7,491 bases of DNA from Burkholderiales bacterium (GCA_016649475.1 JAENXP010000096.1:1-7491), one strand, 5' to 3'. Positions 1-6,533 are shown, numbered from the stretch's first letter. Numbers and translations: made by a program. The notes: generated by a model from the sequence alone, not told the origin.

Positions 1-431
1 GCCACCATGGCCATGACGATAGGCATCACCGCCGCCTGCATCGCGCGCCGCACCCAGCCGGAAGCGCCTAGCACCAGCATCAGCAACCCGGTGACGTGAT
101 AGGCGCCGATGACCTCGGCGAAACTCAGGTGGCCCAGGGCCGGGCCGATCAGCACCGCGCCCGGAATGCTCCAGAAAAGCACCAGCGGCTGGCGGTAAAT
201 CCAGCAGAATGCAATGGTGATCAGGCCGTTGAGGAAGAAGGAGCCGAACAGCCACGAGGACAGATCGGATTCGGCAAGGCCGCCCTGGCGGGCTACAGCG
301 AGAATGATGGCCACCGGACCCGTGGTCGCGAATATGAACGCCACCAGGGCATTGAGGGCATACAGCCCGCCGAAATCGGCGGCGATCTGGCGCAGTCCGG
401 GCGGTGTTTTGTCGGGTGCTTCGAACGGCAT
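1..431 (-). CDS. benE: BenE-family benzoate/H+ symporter, N-terminal part (runs off the left edge)
   Basis: Inner-membrane transporter of the BenE family, whose studied members take up benzoate with protons. Reading the minus strand from the ATG at 431 gives 143 codons with no stop, so the gene continues beyond the window; BenE proteins are about 400 residues. Visible features are a short polar N-terminus, hydrophobic segments at about residues 24-46, 60-78 and 108-123, and the stretch YRQPLVFFWSIPGA (79-92). That stretch matches the YRxPxxxxWSxPGA pattern I recall from E. coli YdcO/BenE. It is followed by a conserved-looking LSFAEVIGAYHVTG (102-115). No convincing Shine-Dalgarno lies before the ATG. 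A TAAACT hexamer 5 nt upstream could be a -10 box for a leaderless or nearly leaderless transcript. The gene is divergent from the ABC operon. The family call is fairly safe; the actual substrate is not shown, and no benzoate catabolic genes are visible. Confidence 0.8.
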   Translation of the reverse strand, partial: MPFEAPDKTPPGLRQIAADFGGLYALNALVAFIFATTGPVAIILAVARQGGLAESDLSSWLFGSFFLNGLITIAFCWIYRQPLVLFWSIPGAVLIGPALGHLSFAEVIGAYHVTGLLMLVLGASGWVRRAMQAAVMPIVMAMV

Positions 432-506
432 GCCGCAGTTTAGCCGAATCCCGCAGGACCGGGCGTGCCGGCGCGATCCGCGCGTCTCTCAAACGACAGC
501 TTCAAG

Positions 507-596
507 CGATAGCTTGCCACGCTGCGGCGCGCAGGCTAACCTCGGCCTGTGACCTCGACTAGGAATCCGGGCGCCGACGGCGCGGGCAAGCTATCG
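507..596. repeat. Perfect 12-bp inverted repeat flanking the operon's leader
   Basis: The sequence CGATAGCTTGCC at 507-518 is repeated as its exact reverse complement GGCAAGCTATCG at 585-596, with a 66-bp spacer. The left arm is also part of a smaller palindrome, CAAGC-GATA-GCTTG (503-516). The right arm ends on the first base of the GTG start codon of the ABC ATPase gene. The pair lies in the divergent region between the BenE-like gene and the ABC operon. It could be a two-site operator or, if transcription starts upstream of 507, a long-range RNA stem hiding the start codon. The repeat itself is certain; its function is inference. Confidence 0.55.
514..542 (+). promoter_or_regulatory. Weak sigma70-like promoter candidate for the ABC operon
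   Basis: TTGCCA (514-519) matches the -35 consensus at five of six positions. Seventeen bases later, TAACCT (537-542) is a poor -10 with three of six matches. The resulting start near 549 would give a leader of about 47 nt before the GTG at 596. The -35 overlaps the left arm of the inverted repeat, so a protein bound there could block it. The assignment is tentative because of the poor -10. Confidence 0.25.
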
Positions 597-1264
597 TGCT
601 GGTGCTGGAACAACTGAGCAAGACTTACGAGGGCGCGCGCCGGCGCAGCGTGTTGCGCGGCGTCGATCTCGTGCTCGGCGCGGGCGAGTACATCGCCGTG
701 ATGGGCGAATCCGGCATCGGCAAATCGACGCTGCTCAATCTGATCGCCGGGCTGGACCGCCCCGATGCGGGCAGCATCCGGCTCGATGGCGTCGATCTGA
801 GCGCACTGGACGACGATGCACTGACCGGGCTGCGCCGCTCGCGCATGGGCTTCGTGTTCCAGGCCTTTCACATCCTGCCCTACCTGAGCCTGGCGCAGAA
901 CGTCGCGCTGCCGCTGCTGCTGAACCGCGTCGCCGAGCCTGAAGCCGCGGCGCGCACGCGCGCGATGCTCGCCGCCGTCGGCCTCGAAGGGCGCGAAGCG
1001 AGCATGCCGCGCGAATTGTCCGGCGGTGAACTGCAGCGGGTCGCCATTGCACGCGCACTGGTGCATCAACCCGGGTTGCTCCTCGCCGACGAGCCGACCG
1101 GCAACCTCGATCCGGAGAGCGCCGCACAGGTGCTGTCGCTGCTGCGCGAGCAGGTCAAGACCAGGAATGCCGCCTGCATCCTGGTGACGCATTCGCAGGC
1201 AGCGGCCGCCACCGCGGACCGCGTCGTGATACTCACAGCGCAGGGCATGCGCGAGGGCCGGTGA
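596..1264 (+). CDS. ABC transporter ATP-binding protein, LolD/MacB/YbbA type
   Basis: This is the cytoplasmic ATPase that powers the FtsX-type permease encoded immediately downstream. The 222-residue protein is a single nucleotide-binding domain with all motifs intact: Walker A GESGIGKST (37-45), Q-loop Gln89, signature LSGGE (141-145), Walker B LLLADE with catalytic Glu166, D-loop NLD (170-172) and switch His199 in ILVTHS. Length and the LADEPTGNLD stretch are typical of the LolD/MacB/FtsE/YbbA group, which works with mechanotransmission or lipid-handling permeases. The chosen start is GTG 596, since an in-frame TAG at 560 closes the frame upstream; GTG 602 is an alternative. No clear ribosome-binding site precedes either, and the right arm of the inverted repeat ends at 596. 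The stop codon overlaps the permease ATG by 1 nt. AttE is the nearest functional analogue by context, but YbbA is an equally good label. Confidence 0.9.
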   Translation: MLVLEQLSKTYEGARRRSVLRGVDLVLGAGEYIAVMGESGIGKSTLLNLIAGLDRPDAGSIRLDGVDLSALDDDALTGLRRSRMGFVFQAFHILPYLSLAQNVALPLLLNRVAEPEAAARTRAMLAAVGLEGREASMPRELSGGELQRVAIARALVHQPGLLLADEPTGNLDPESAAQVLSLLREQVKTRNAACILVTHSQAAAATADRVVILTAQGMREGR

Positions 1265-3786
1265 TGCCGGCGCCGCCCGCGCTGGCCTTGTCGCCCGCTG
1301 CGCTGTTCCTCGCGCCGCTGGCGCAGCACAAGGGCAGGCTCGCGGTGTCCGTGCTGGCGATTGCGCTGGGCGTGGCCCTGGGCTATGCGGTACAGCTCAT
1401 CAATAACGTGGCGCTGAACGAATTCTCGCAGGCGGTGCGCGCGCTTGCGGGCGAGGCCGATCTGGAGATCCGCGGTCCGCGCGCGGGCTTCGACGAGATG
1501 CTCTATCCGCGCATCGCGCGCCTGCCGCAGGTGGCCGTGGCGAGCCCGGTGCTGGAAGTCGATGCCAAGCTGCCCGGCAGGCGGGAATCGCTGCGCGTGC
1601 TGGGGGTGGACGCATTCCGTGCGGCGCAGGTGCAACCGGGATTGATCGGCGGCGCGAGCGCGGACAGGCTCGAGCTGTTGCGCCCGGACGCCTTGTTCCT
1701 CAGTCCGGCCGCGGCCGACAGCCTGGGCGTAAAGACCGGCGACCGGCTTGCGCTGCAAGTGGGTCTGGCCGAAGTGAGTCTGCGCGTGGCCGGCATTTTG
1801 CGCGGCAGCGGGCGCGAGCGCCTCGGGGTGATGGACATCGCCGCCGCGCAGCTGGCGCTGGGGCGCATGGGGAGCATCAGCCGCCTCGACATCCGCGCGC
1901 GCGCCGGAGCGGACATAGGCACCTTGCAGGCGCGACTGCAGGCCGTGCTGCCGCCGGGCCTGGTGGTGGAGCGCCCGCAAAACGATGTGCAGCGCAACGC
2001 CAGTTTGTCGCGCTCTTATCGCGTCAATCTCAACGTGCTCGCGCTGGTGGCGCTGTTCACCGGCGGCTTCCTGGTGTTTTCGGCGCAGGCGCTGTCGGTA
2101 GTGCGCCGGCGCGCGCAACTCGCGTTGTTGCGTGTGCTCGGCCTGACCCGCGGCGGCCTGGTGCGCATGCTGCTCGCCGAGGGCGCGCTGATCGGCGCGG
2201 CCGGTGCCGCGATCGGGCTCGTGGCGGGCTACCTCATGGCCGCTGCCGTGCTCGAGCGTTTCGGCGCCGATCTGGGCGCCGGCCAGTTTCGCGGTCTGCA
2301 TCCCGACCTGCACGCCGAGCCCTGGGCGAGTGCGCTGTTTTTCGCGCTGGGCGTGCTCGTGGCCGTGGCCGGCAGTCTGAGCGCCGCGCTGGAAGCAGCG
2401 CGCGCGGCGCCGGCACAGGCGCTCAAAGCGGGCGACGAGCAGACTGCGTTCGCGCGACTGCAGCCAGCCTGGCCTGGCCTCGCCCTCATCCTGCTGGGCC
2501 TGATCTGCACCGCACCGGGGCCGGTCGGCGGCATTCCCTTGTTCGGCTATGTCGCGATCGCACTGTTGCTGGTAGGCACGCTCGCGCTGATGCCGCGTCT
2601 GGCGACGGGGGTGTTCGGCATGCTGCCACGTCCGCGCGGCGCCGGCGCGCAGCTGGCGCTGGCGCAGTTGCAGGGCGCACCCGGACAGGCTGCGGTGAGC
2701 CTGGCGGCGATCGTGGCCAGCTTCTCCCTGATGGTGGCGATGGCGATCATGGTGGCCTCGTTTCGCGTCTCGCTGGACGCCTGGCTGGACCAGGTGCTGC
2801 CAGCCGACCTTTACTTGCGCACCGGCGTGGGCGGCGACACGGCTTTTCTCTCGCCGCAGGACGAAGCGCGCATTGCGGGCTTGCCCGGCGTGCGCCGGGT
2901 CGAATTCCTGCGTTTTCAGCAACTGCTGCTCGATCCGGGCAAACCGCGCGTGGCGCTGCTCGCGCGCTCACTCGAGCGCAAGGATGCCGCCGCACGCCTG
3001 CCGCTGGTGGGCGATGCGATGCTGCCGCGCACAGGCGAACCGCCGCCCTTGTGGGCGAGCGAAGCCATGGTGGATCTCTACGGCTATGCCGTGGGCAAGG
3101 TGGTGGAACTGCCGCTCGCGGGCGAGCTGCAGCGCTTCACCGTGGCCGGCATCTGGCGCGACTACGCGCGCCAGCACGGCTCGGTGATCATCGAGCGCAA
3201 TCTGTATATCACCTACAGCGGCGATCGCAATGCCAACGACGCGGCGCTGTATCTTGCGCCGGGCGCCAATCCCGCGGCGATCGAACGGGCGATACGCGCC
3301 AGCGTTCCCGGCGCGTCCAATCTTGAGTTCGGCTCACCCGGCACGATACGCGCAAGGTCGCTGAATGTTTTCGATCGCACCTTTGCCGTGACCTATGCGC
3401 TCGAAGCGGTGGCGGTGCTGATCGGCCTGTTCGGCCTGTCCTCGAGCTTCGGCGCACTGGTGCTCGCGCGCAGCCGGGAATTCGGCATGCTGCGCCATGT
3501 GGGCATGACGCGGCGCCAGATCGGCGCCATGCTGGCTGCGGAGGGCGCGCTGGTGAGCGCGCTCGGCCTCGCTCTGGGGCTCGCGCTGGGCTGGGTGATC
3601 AGCCTGGTGTTGATCCACGTGGTCAACCGCCAGTCGTTCCACTGGAGCATGGAGCTGCATTCGCCGTGGGGATTGCTCGCGCTGCTCGCGGCGGTGCTGC
3701 TGGTCTTCGCCACGCTGACGGCGCTCGCGAGCGGCCGGCGCGCGCTGGGCGTCGATGTGGTGCGCGCGGTGCGGGAGGATTGGTGA
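1264..3786 (+). CDS. Large two-module FtsX/MacB-type ABC permease
   Basis: Inner-membrane permease partner of the preceding ATPase. At 840 residues it holds two FtsX-type halves in one chain. TM1 (about 26-46) is followed by a periplasmic MacB_PCD-like domain (about 50-240) and a three-helix FtsX module (about 255-277, 303-325 and 356-376). Two further helices (about 403-418 and 423-445) lead to another (about 475-500), a second periplasmic domain (about 510-700) and a final three-helix FtsX module (about 709-735, 755-785 and 801-823). That gives roughly ten membrane spans, the YbbP/COG3127-like plan. ATG 1264 is preferred over in-frame GTG 1261 because GAGGG at 1253-1257 sits 6 nt before it and it overlaps the upstream stop as TGATG. 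The next gene overlaps this stop by 1 nt, implying translational coupling. The likely role is moving or extracting a lipid or lipoprotein, or transmitting conformational change; the substrate is unknown. Confidence 0.9.
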   Translation: MPAPPALALSPAALFLAPLAQHKGRLAVSVLAIALGVALGYAVQLINNVALNEFSQAVRALAGEADLEIRGPRAGFDEMLYPRIARLPQVAVASPVLEVDAKLPGRRESLRVLGVDAFRAAQVQPGLIGGASADRLELLRPDALFLSPAAADSLGVKTGDRLALQVGLAEVSLRVAGILRGSGRERLGVMDIAAAQLALGRMGSISRLDIRARAGADIGTLQARLQAVLPPGLVVERPQNDVQRNASLSRSYRVNLNVLALVALFTGGFLVFSAQALSVVRRRAQLALLRVLGLTRGGLVRMLLAEGALIGAAGAAIGLVAGYLMAAAVLERFGADLGAGQFRGLHPDLHAEPWASALFFALGVLVAVAGSLSAALEAARAAPAQALKAGDEQTAFARLQPAWPGLALILLGLICTAPGPVGGIPLFGYVAIALLLVGTLALMPRLATGVFGMLPRPRGAGAQLALAQLQGAPGQAAVSLAAIVASFSLMVAMAIMVASFRVSLDAWLDQVLPADLYLRTGVGGDTAFLSPQDEARIAGLPGVRRVEFLRFQQLLLDPGKPRVALLARSLERKDAAARLPLVGDAMLPRTGEPPPLWASEAMVDLYGYAVGKVVELPLAGELQRFTVAGIWRDYARQHGSVIIERNLYITYSGDRNANDAALYLAPGANPAAIERAIRASVPGASNLEFGSPGTIRARSLNVFDRTFAVTYALEAVAVLIGLFGLSSSFGALVLARSREFGMLRHVGMTRRQIGAMLAAEGALVSALGLALGLALGWVISLVLIHVVNRQSFHWSMELHSPWGLLALLAAVLLVFATLTALASGRRALGVDVVRAVREDW

Positions 3787-4880
3787 TGGGCGCGTACGCC
3801 AGGGCGGCGCTGCTGCTGGCGCTGGGTCTGGCCGGTTTGGCTGGTTTGGGCGCGGCCGCGGTCTCCGCGGACTACGCGGACTACGCGAAAGTGCGAGCCG
3901 GCGATGAATTGCAGTTCCCGCGCGATCATGGCAGCCATCCGCAATTTCGCACCGAGTGGTGGTACCTCACGGGCTGGGTGAGCGACGAGAGCGGCCGCGA
4001 TGCGGGCATACAAATCACGTTCTTTCGCAATCGTCCGCGCGTGGCCGAAGACAATCCGAGCCGCTTCGCGCCGCGCCAGCTGCTGTTCGCGCATGCGGCA
4101 TTGGCCGATGCGGGGACGGGAAAACTGCTGCACGACCAGCGCGCCGCGCGCGCCGGCTTCGGTCTGGCCGAGGCGCAGCAGGGGCGCACCGACGTGGGCA
4201 TCGACGACTGGTCGCTGCGGCAGACCGGGGAGGGCTACAGCGCCCGGATCGCGGCGCGTGAATTCGAGTATGCGCTCGAGTTCAGGCTGACCCAGTCGGT
4301 ACTGCTGCAAGGCGTGCGCGGCCTGAGCCGCAAGGGGCCGGACCCGGCGCAGGCGAGCTTTTACTACAGCCAGCCGCATCTGGCGGTTTCGGGTTCCATC
4401 ACGCTCGGGGGCGAGAAGCGCGTGGTGCGCGGCGTCGCATGGCTCGATCACGAGTGGTCGAGCGAATATCTGGCGCCGCAGGCGCAGGGTTGGGACTGGA
4501 TCGGCCTGAATCTCGCCGACGGCGGCGCGTTGATGGCTTTTCGCATACGCGACCGCTCGGGCGGCACCCTCTGGGCGGGCGGTTCGAGGCGTGCCGCCGA
4601 CGGGCGCGTGCGCGTGCTCGACGCGGACGAAGTCAGTTTCCAGCCCTTGCGCCGCTGGCGTTCACCACGCACGCAAACCGAGTATCCGGTCGCACTGCGG
4701 GTGCGCGCGGGCGACCTGGACTTCGAACTGGTACCGATGATGGATGATCAGGAACTCGACTCGCGTGCGAGCACCGGAACCATATATTGGGAAGGCGCGG
4801 TGACGGCCAAGACGGGAGACAAACTGCTGGGCAAGGGCTATCTGGAACTGACCGGCTACTGGCGGCCGCTGCGACTGTGA
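3786..4880 (+). CDS. Secreted AttH/CrtC-family lipocalin-like protein
   Basis: Predicted exported protein of 364 residues in the CrtC/AttH family, sometimes called carotenoid 1,2-hydratase or predicted secreted hydrolase. An N-terminal signal peptide ends at VSA|D (after residue 28). The mature part opens with the family hallmark FPRDHGSHPQFRTEWWYLTG (44-63), continues with GVAWLDHEWSSE near residues 215-226, and ends with GKGYLELTGYWRP near 350-362. Family structures show two lipocalin-like barrels and suggest binding of hydrophobic molecules; the solved example I recall is a Nitrosomonas europaea AttH-like protein. The ATG at 3786 is chosen because GGGAGGA (3773-3779) lies 6 nt before it and the signal peptide begins there; in-frame ATG 3666 lies inside the permease gene and would add a non-secretory leader. 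It is coupled to the permease by a 1-nt overlap, as in AttEFGH. Nothing nearby suggests carotenoid synthesis, so a lipid carrier or lipid-modifying role is the better inference. Confidence 0.88.
   Translation: MGAYARAALLLALGLAGLAGLGAAAVSADYADYAKVRAGDELQFPRDHGSHPQFRTEWWYLTGWVSDESGRDAGIQITFFRNRPRVAEDNPSRFAPRQLLFAHAALADAGTGKLLHDQRAARAGFGLAEAQQGRTDVGIDDWSLRQTGEGYSARIAAREFEYALEFRLTQSVLLQGVRGLSRKGPDPAQASFYYSQPHLAVSGSITLGGEKRVVRGVAWLDHEWSSEYLAPQAQGWDWIGLNLADGGALMAFRIRDRSGGTLWAGGSRRAADGRVRVLDADEVSFQPLRRWRSPRTQTEYPVALRVRAGDLDFELVPMMDDQELDSRASTGTIYWEGAVTAKTGDKLLGKGYLELTGYWRPLRL
3834..3887 (+). repeat. Short 9-bp tandem duplications in the signal-peptide region of the AttH-like gene
   Basis: GGTTTGGCT/GGTTTGGGC (3834-3851) are two near-identical 9-mers. 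GCGGACTAC is perfectly repeated at 3867-3875 and 3876-3884 and continues as GCG to 3887. Both keep the reading frame; they encode the repetitive h-region (GLAGLAGLG) and the DYADYA just after the cleavage site. They look like small in-frame slippage duplications in a tolerant part of the protein. Confidence 0.6.
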
Positions 4881-4887
4881 GGCGGGC

Positions 4888-5643
4888 TTGATTTTCGGTG
4901 AATGGCTGGCGCTGGCGGCGATTGCCCTGGCGGTCGGTTTTTTCATCGGCGCCGTGGGCGTGGGCGGCATCCTGCTGATCCCGGCGCTGGTCTGGCTGGG
5001 CGGCGTGCACGTACATCAGGCAACGGCGACCGCGCTGTTCTCTTTCATGTTCACCGGATTCGCGGGTACCTGCTTGTTCCAGCGCCGCGGCTCGATCGAC
5101 TGGCATATCACGCTCCCGGTGCTCGGCGGCGCGCTGATTTTCAGCTATCTGGGAGCCAGGGCCAATGCCATGGTGAATGCGCAGGCGCTCACGCTGATCG
5201 TGGCGCTGCTCGTGGTTTTTGCCGGCGCCTACATACTGCTGCCTGCGCCGCGAGAAAACGCAGCGCATCGCGACGGCCGTACACGCGCGCAGCAGTTGCT
5301 GCTGGTGATCGTGGGCGCGCTCGCGGGTTTCGGCTCCGGCCTGTCCGGCGCGGGCGGTCCGCTGTTCTCGGTGCCGATGATGCTGGTACTCGGTTTCGCA
5401 CCGCTGGCTGTCATCGGCGCCAGCCAGGTGCTGCAGATCGTAGCCGCGCTGGCAGGCACTGTGGGCAACCTGCAGTTCGGTTCGATCGACTTCATGCTCG
5501 CCGGCTGGATCACCCTGTTCGAACTCGCGGGGGTAGTGGCGGGCGCGCGCGCTGCGCACGCCCTCAGCCTGGGCGTGCTGCGACGTTCGGCAGGCGGCCT
5601 GTGCCTGCTCACCGGTCTGCTATTGCTGGCGCGCTCGCTCTAA
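4888..5643 (+). CDS. TauE/SafE-family (TSUP) membrane exporter
   Basis: Polytopic inner-membrane protein of the TauE/SafE family, whose members are linked to export or uptake of sulfite, sulfoacetate and related anions. The 251-residue length is typical. It has the two-fold internal repeat of the family: GAVGVGGILLIPAL near residues 20-33 and GFGSGLSGAGGPLFSVPMM near 147-165, each followed by a stretch consistent with paired helices, giving about seven or eight membrane spans. The start is TTG 4888, preceded by GAGG (4879-4882) with a 5-nt spacer; the ATG at 4902 is out of frame. It follows the AttH-like stop by 7 nt, with its ribosome site overlapping that stop, so it is very probably the last gene of the ABC operon. 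The specific substrate cannot be read from the sequence. Confidence 0.88.
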   Translation: MIFGEWLALAAIALAVGFFIGAVGVGGILLIPALVWLGGVHVHQATATALFSFMFTGFAGTCLFQRRGSIDWHITLPVLGGALIFSYLGARANAMVNAQALTLIVALLVVFAGAYILLPAPRENAAHRDGRTRAQQLLLVIVGALAGFGSGLSGAGGPLFSVPMMLVLGFAPLAVIGASQVLQIVAALAGTVGNLQFGSIDFMLAGWITLFELAGVVAGARAAHALSLGVLRRSAGGLCLLTGLLLLARSL

Positions 5644-5700
5644 GCGGCGAGCCGCACTGCTGTGTCCGGGCGCCTGGCACCGCTCCACGGTGGGCGGCGC
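5644..5700. terminator. GC-rich hairpins between convergent genes, possible bidirectional terminator
   Basis: Immediately after the TAA of the TauE/SafE gene, GCGGC (5644-5648) and GCCGC (5651-5655) form a small hairpin. A larger one follows: GCGCC (5670-5674) pairs with GGCGC (5696-5700), and CACCG (5678-5682) pairs with CGGTG (5688-5692), separated by a 3x3 internal loop and closed by a 5-nt loop. It lies between two convergent stop codons, where a shared terminator is expected. There is no T-run on either strand, so it is not a canonical intrinsic terminator; Rho dependence is possible. Confidence 0.35.
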
Positions 5701-5702
5701 GG

Positions 5703-6437
5703 CTACCTGGCGCCCTGAACCGACGCGACTCGTCCGTTTTCGAAGTTGACCTTGCCGCCTGTCGAATACACCCACTGCTCCGATTTTCCGGCTGCGGCAC
5801 CGATCTCGTTCACCTGGCGTGGCCGACCCCAGGCCAGGGTGACCTGGTCTGCGGTCATCCCGGCGGTGACTTTCTCCGCAATCACCGCGCGCTCTATCTC
5901 CAGCGGCCATTTGCGTGCCTTGATCTTCTGCTCGCGTTCGAGCGCGGCCCGACGCTGCGCCTGCGCACGGATCTTGTTTGCCTGGCGTTCGTCATCGGCA
6001 CTCTCTCGCATCTCGCGTTTGCTTCTTTCGTCGGTGGAGAGATAGATATTCAGGACCTCTATTTTGGCTATCTGCGCGTCGTCGAGGGTTCCCTCCGGTT
6101 GAAGGAGGACGCGCCATTGCATACGCTCGCCGGGAGTCACCTGGATGGTGTCGATGTCGGTCGAAAGGACGCTACCGTCAGCCCGGCTCATGATCATCTT
6201 GAACGTCGCAGCGATCAGCCGCTCTCCGGCGGTAGTGCGGTCGCTCGTGGTGAACGAGACTATCAATTCGCGTCCACGGCTGGTGTCTTCGATTCTCACG
6301 GCCAGGGGATCACCCTTTTGCATCACTACCGCCGTGTGGTCTCGCAAAGTGATCGCAGCGGCAGCGCTGCGATCCGGCAGACCCAGCGTGAACAGGGCCA
6401 CGCCTGCAAGCAAAAGTCCAAATGTCAGCTTCTTCAT
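5703..6437 (-). CDS. Secreted protein with coiled coil and C-terminal BamE/SmpA-like domain
   Basis: A 244-residue predicted periplasmic or envelope protein of unknown function. The ATG at 6437 is chosen because a strong GGAGG (6442-6446) lies 4 nt upstream and a clean signal peptide starts there (MKK, hydrophobic 5-20, cleavage around SAAAA at 24-28). There is no lipobox cysteine, so unlike BamE it is not a lipoprotein. Residues about 29-145 look beta-rich and match no family I recognise. Residues about 146-175 are a charged Arg/Glu/Ala/Gln-rich helix, probably a coiled coil. The last 60 or so residues resemble BamE/SmpA/OmlA: GMTADQV (193-199), WGRP (203-206), EQWVY (220-224), then NFENGRVASVQ. 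A longer frame to 6524 is open but would put 29 non-secretory residues ahead of the signal. BamE-like folds often mediate contacts in the outer membrane, so an assembly or structural role is possible but unproven. Confidence 0.82.
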   Translation of the reverse strand: MKKLTFGLLLAGVALFTLGLPDRSAAAAITLRDHTAVVMQKGDPLAVRIEDTSRGRELIVSFTTSDRTTAGERLIAATFKMIMSRADGSVLSTDIDTIQVTPGERMQWRVLLQPEGTLDDAQIAKIEVLNIYLSTDERSKREMRESADDERQANKIRAQAQRRAALEREQKIKARKWPLEIERAVIAEKVTAGMTADQVTLAWGRPRQVNEIGAAAGKSEQWVYSTGGKVNFENGRVASVQGAR

Positions 6438-6494
6438 ACAACCTCCATAGCTCAGGGCCGGCGGCACCCACTTCAAGCACCGCAGTTCAGGACA

Positions 6495-6524
6495 ATTATC
6501 CCGGAATAAGCCGGTTCGATTCAA
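6495..6524 (-). promoter_or_regulatory. Sigma70-type promoter for the BamE-domain gene
   Basis: On the minus strand, TTGAAT (6519-6524; four of six matches to the -35) is followed after 18 bp by GATAAT (6495-6500; five of six matches to the -10). Transcription would start near 6488, giving a leader of about 50 nt before the ATG at 6437. It is the best promoter in the window and implies that this gene need not depend on read-through from the SIMPL gene upstream. Confidence 0.55.
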
Positions 6525-6533
6525 TGCTTATCC
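6503..6533. promoter_or_regulatory. Imperfect inverted repeat overlapping the promoter, possible operator
   Basis: GGAATAAGC (6503-6511) and GCTTATCC (6526-6533) are inverted copies that differ by a single inserted base; the inner six bases (ATAAGC/GCTTAT) match perfectly. The arms enclose the -35 hexamer, and the left arm lies in the promoter spacer, where a repressor site would be expected. No regulator gene is visible, so the operator role is inferred from position only. Confidence 0.3.

Noticed and set aside
96..552. Two plus-strand frames at the left end
   Set aside because: The minus strand here encodes a coherent BenE-like membrane protein; the plus-strand frames overlap each other and lack family features.
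1066..2922. A 618-codon open frame on the minus strand opposite the permease
   Set aside because: It is antisense to a clearly coding permease with intact motifs, is rich in Arg, His, Gln and Ala as expected of a GC-rich shadow frame, and has no recognisable domain or signal.
3666..3785. A 40-codon N-terminal extension of the AttH-like gene
   Set aside because: It would overlap the permease coding region, and a strong ribosome site plus signal peptide mark ATG 3786 as the start.
3393..4451. A 352-codon minus-strand frame across the permease end and the AttH-like gene
   Set aside because: It opposes two strongly supported coding regions and has low-complexity shadow composition.
3786..4880. 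Annotation of the AttH-like protein as a true carotenoid 1,2-hydratase
   Set aside because: No carotenoid genes are nearby, and the ABC context with overlapping start and stop codons fits the AttH type of the family better.
4902..6509. A 535-codon plus-strand frame spanning the TauE/SafE gene and the antisense of the BamE-domain gene
   Set aside because: It crosses two real genes on opposite strands in the wrong frame, has shadow-like composition, and shows no motif or ribosome site that outcompetes TTG 4888.
6438..6524. A 29-codon N-terminal extension of the BamE-domain gene
   Set aside because: It contains the promoter -10 and ribosome site and would bury the signal peptide; ATG 6437 with GGAGG is far better.
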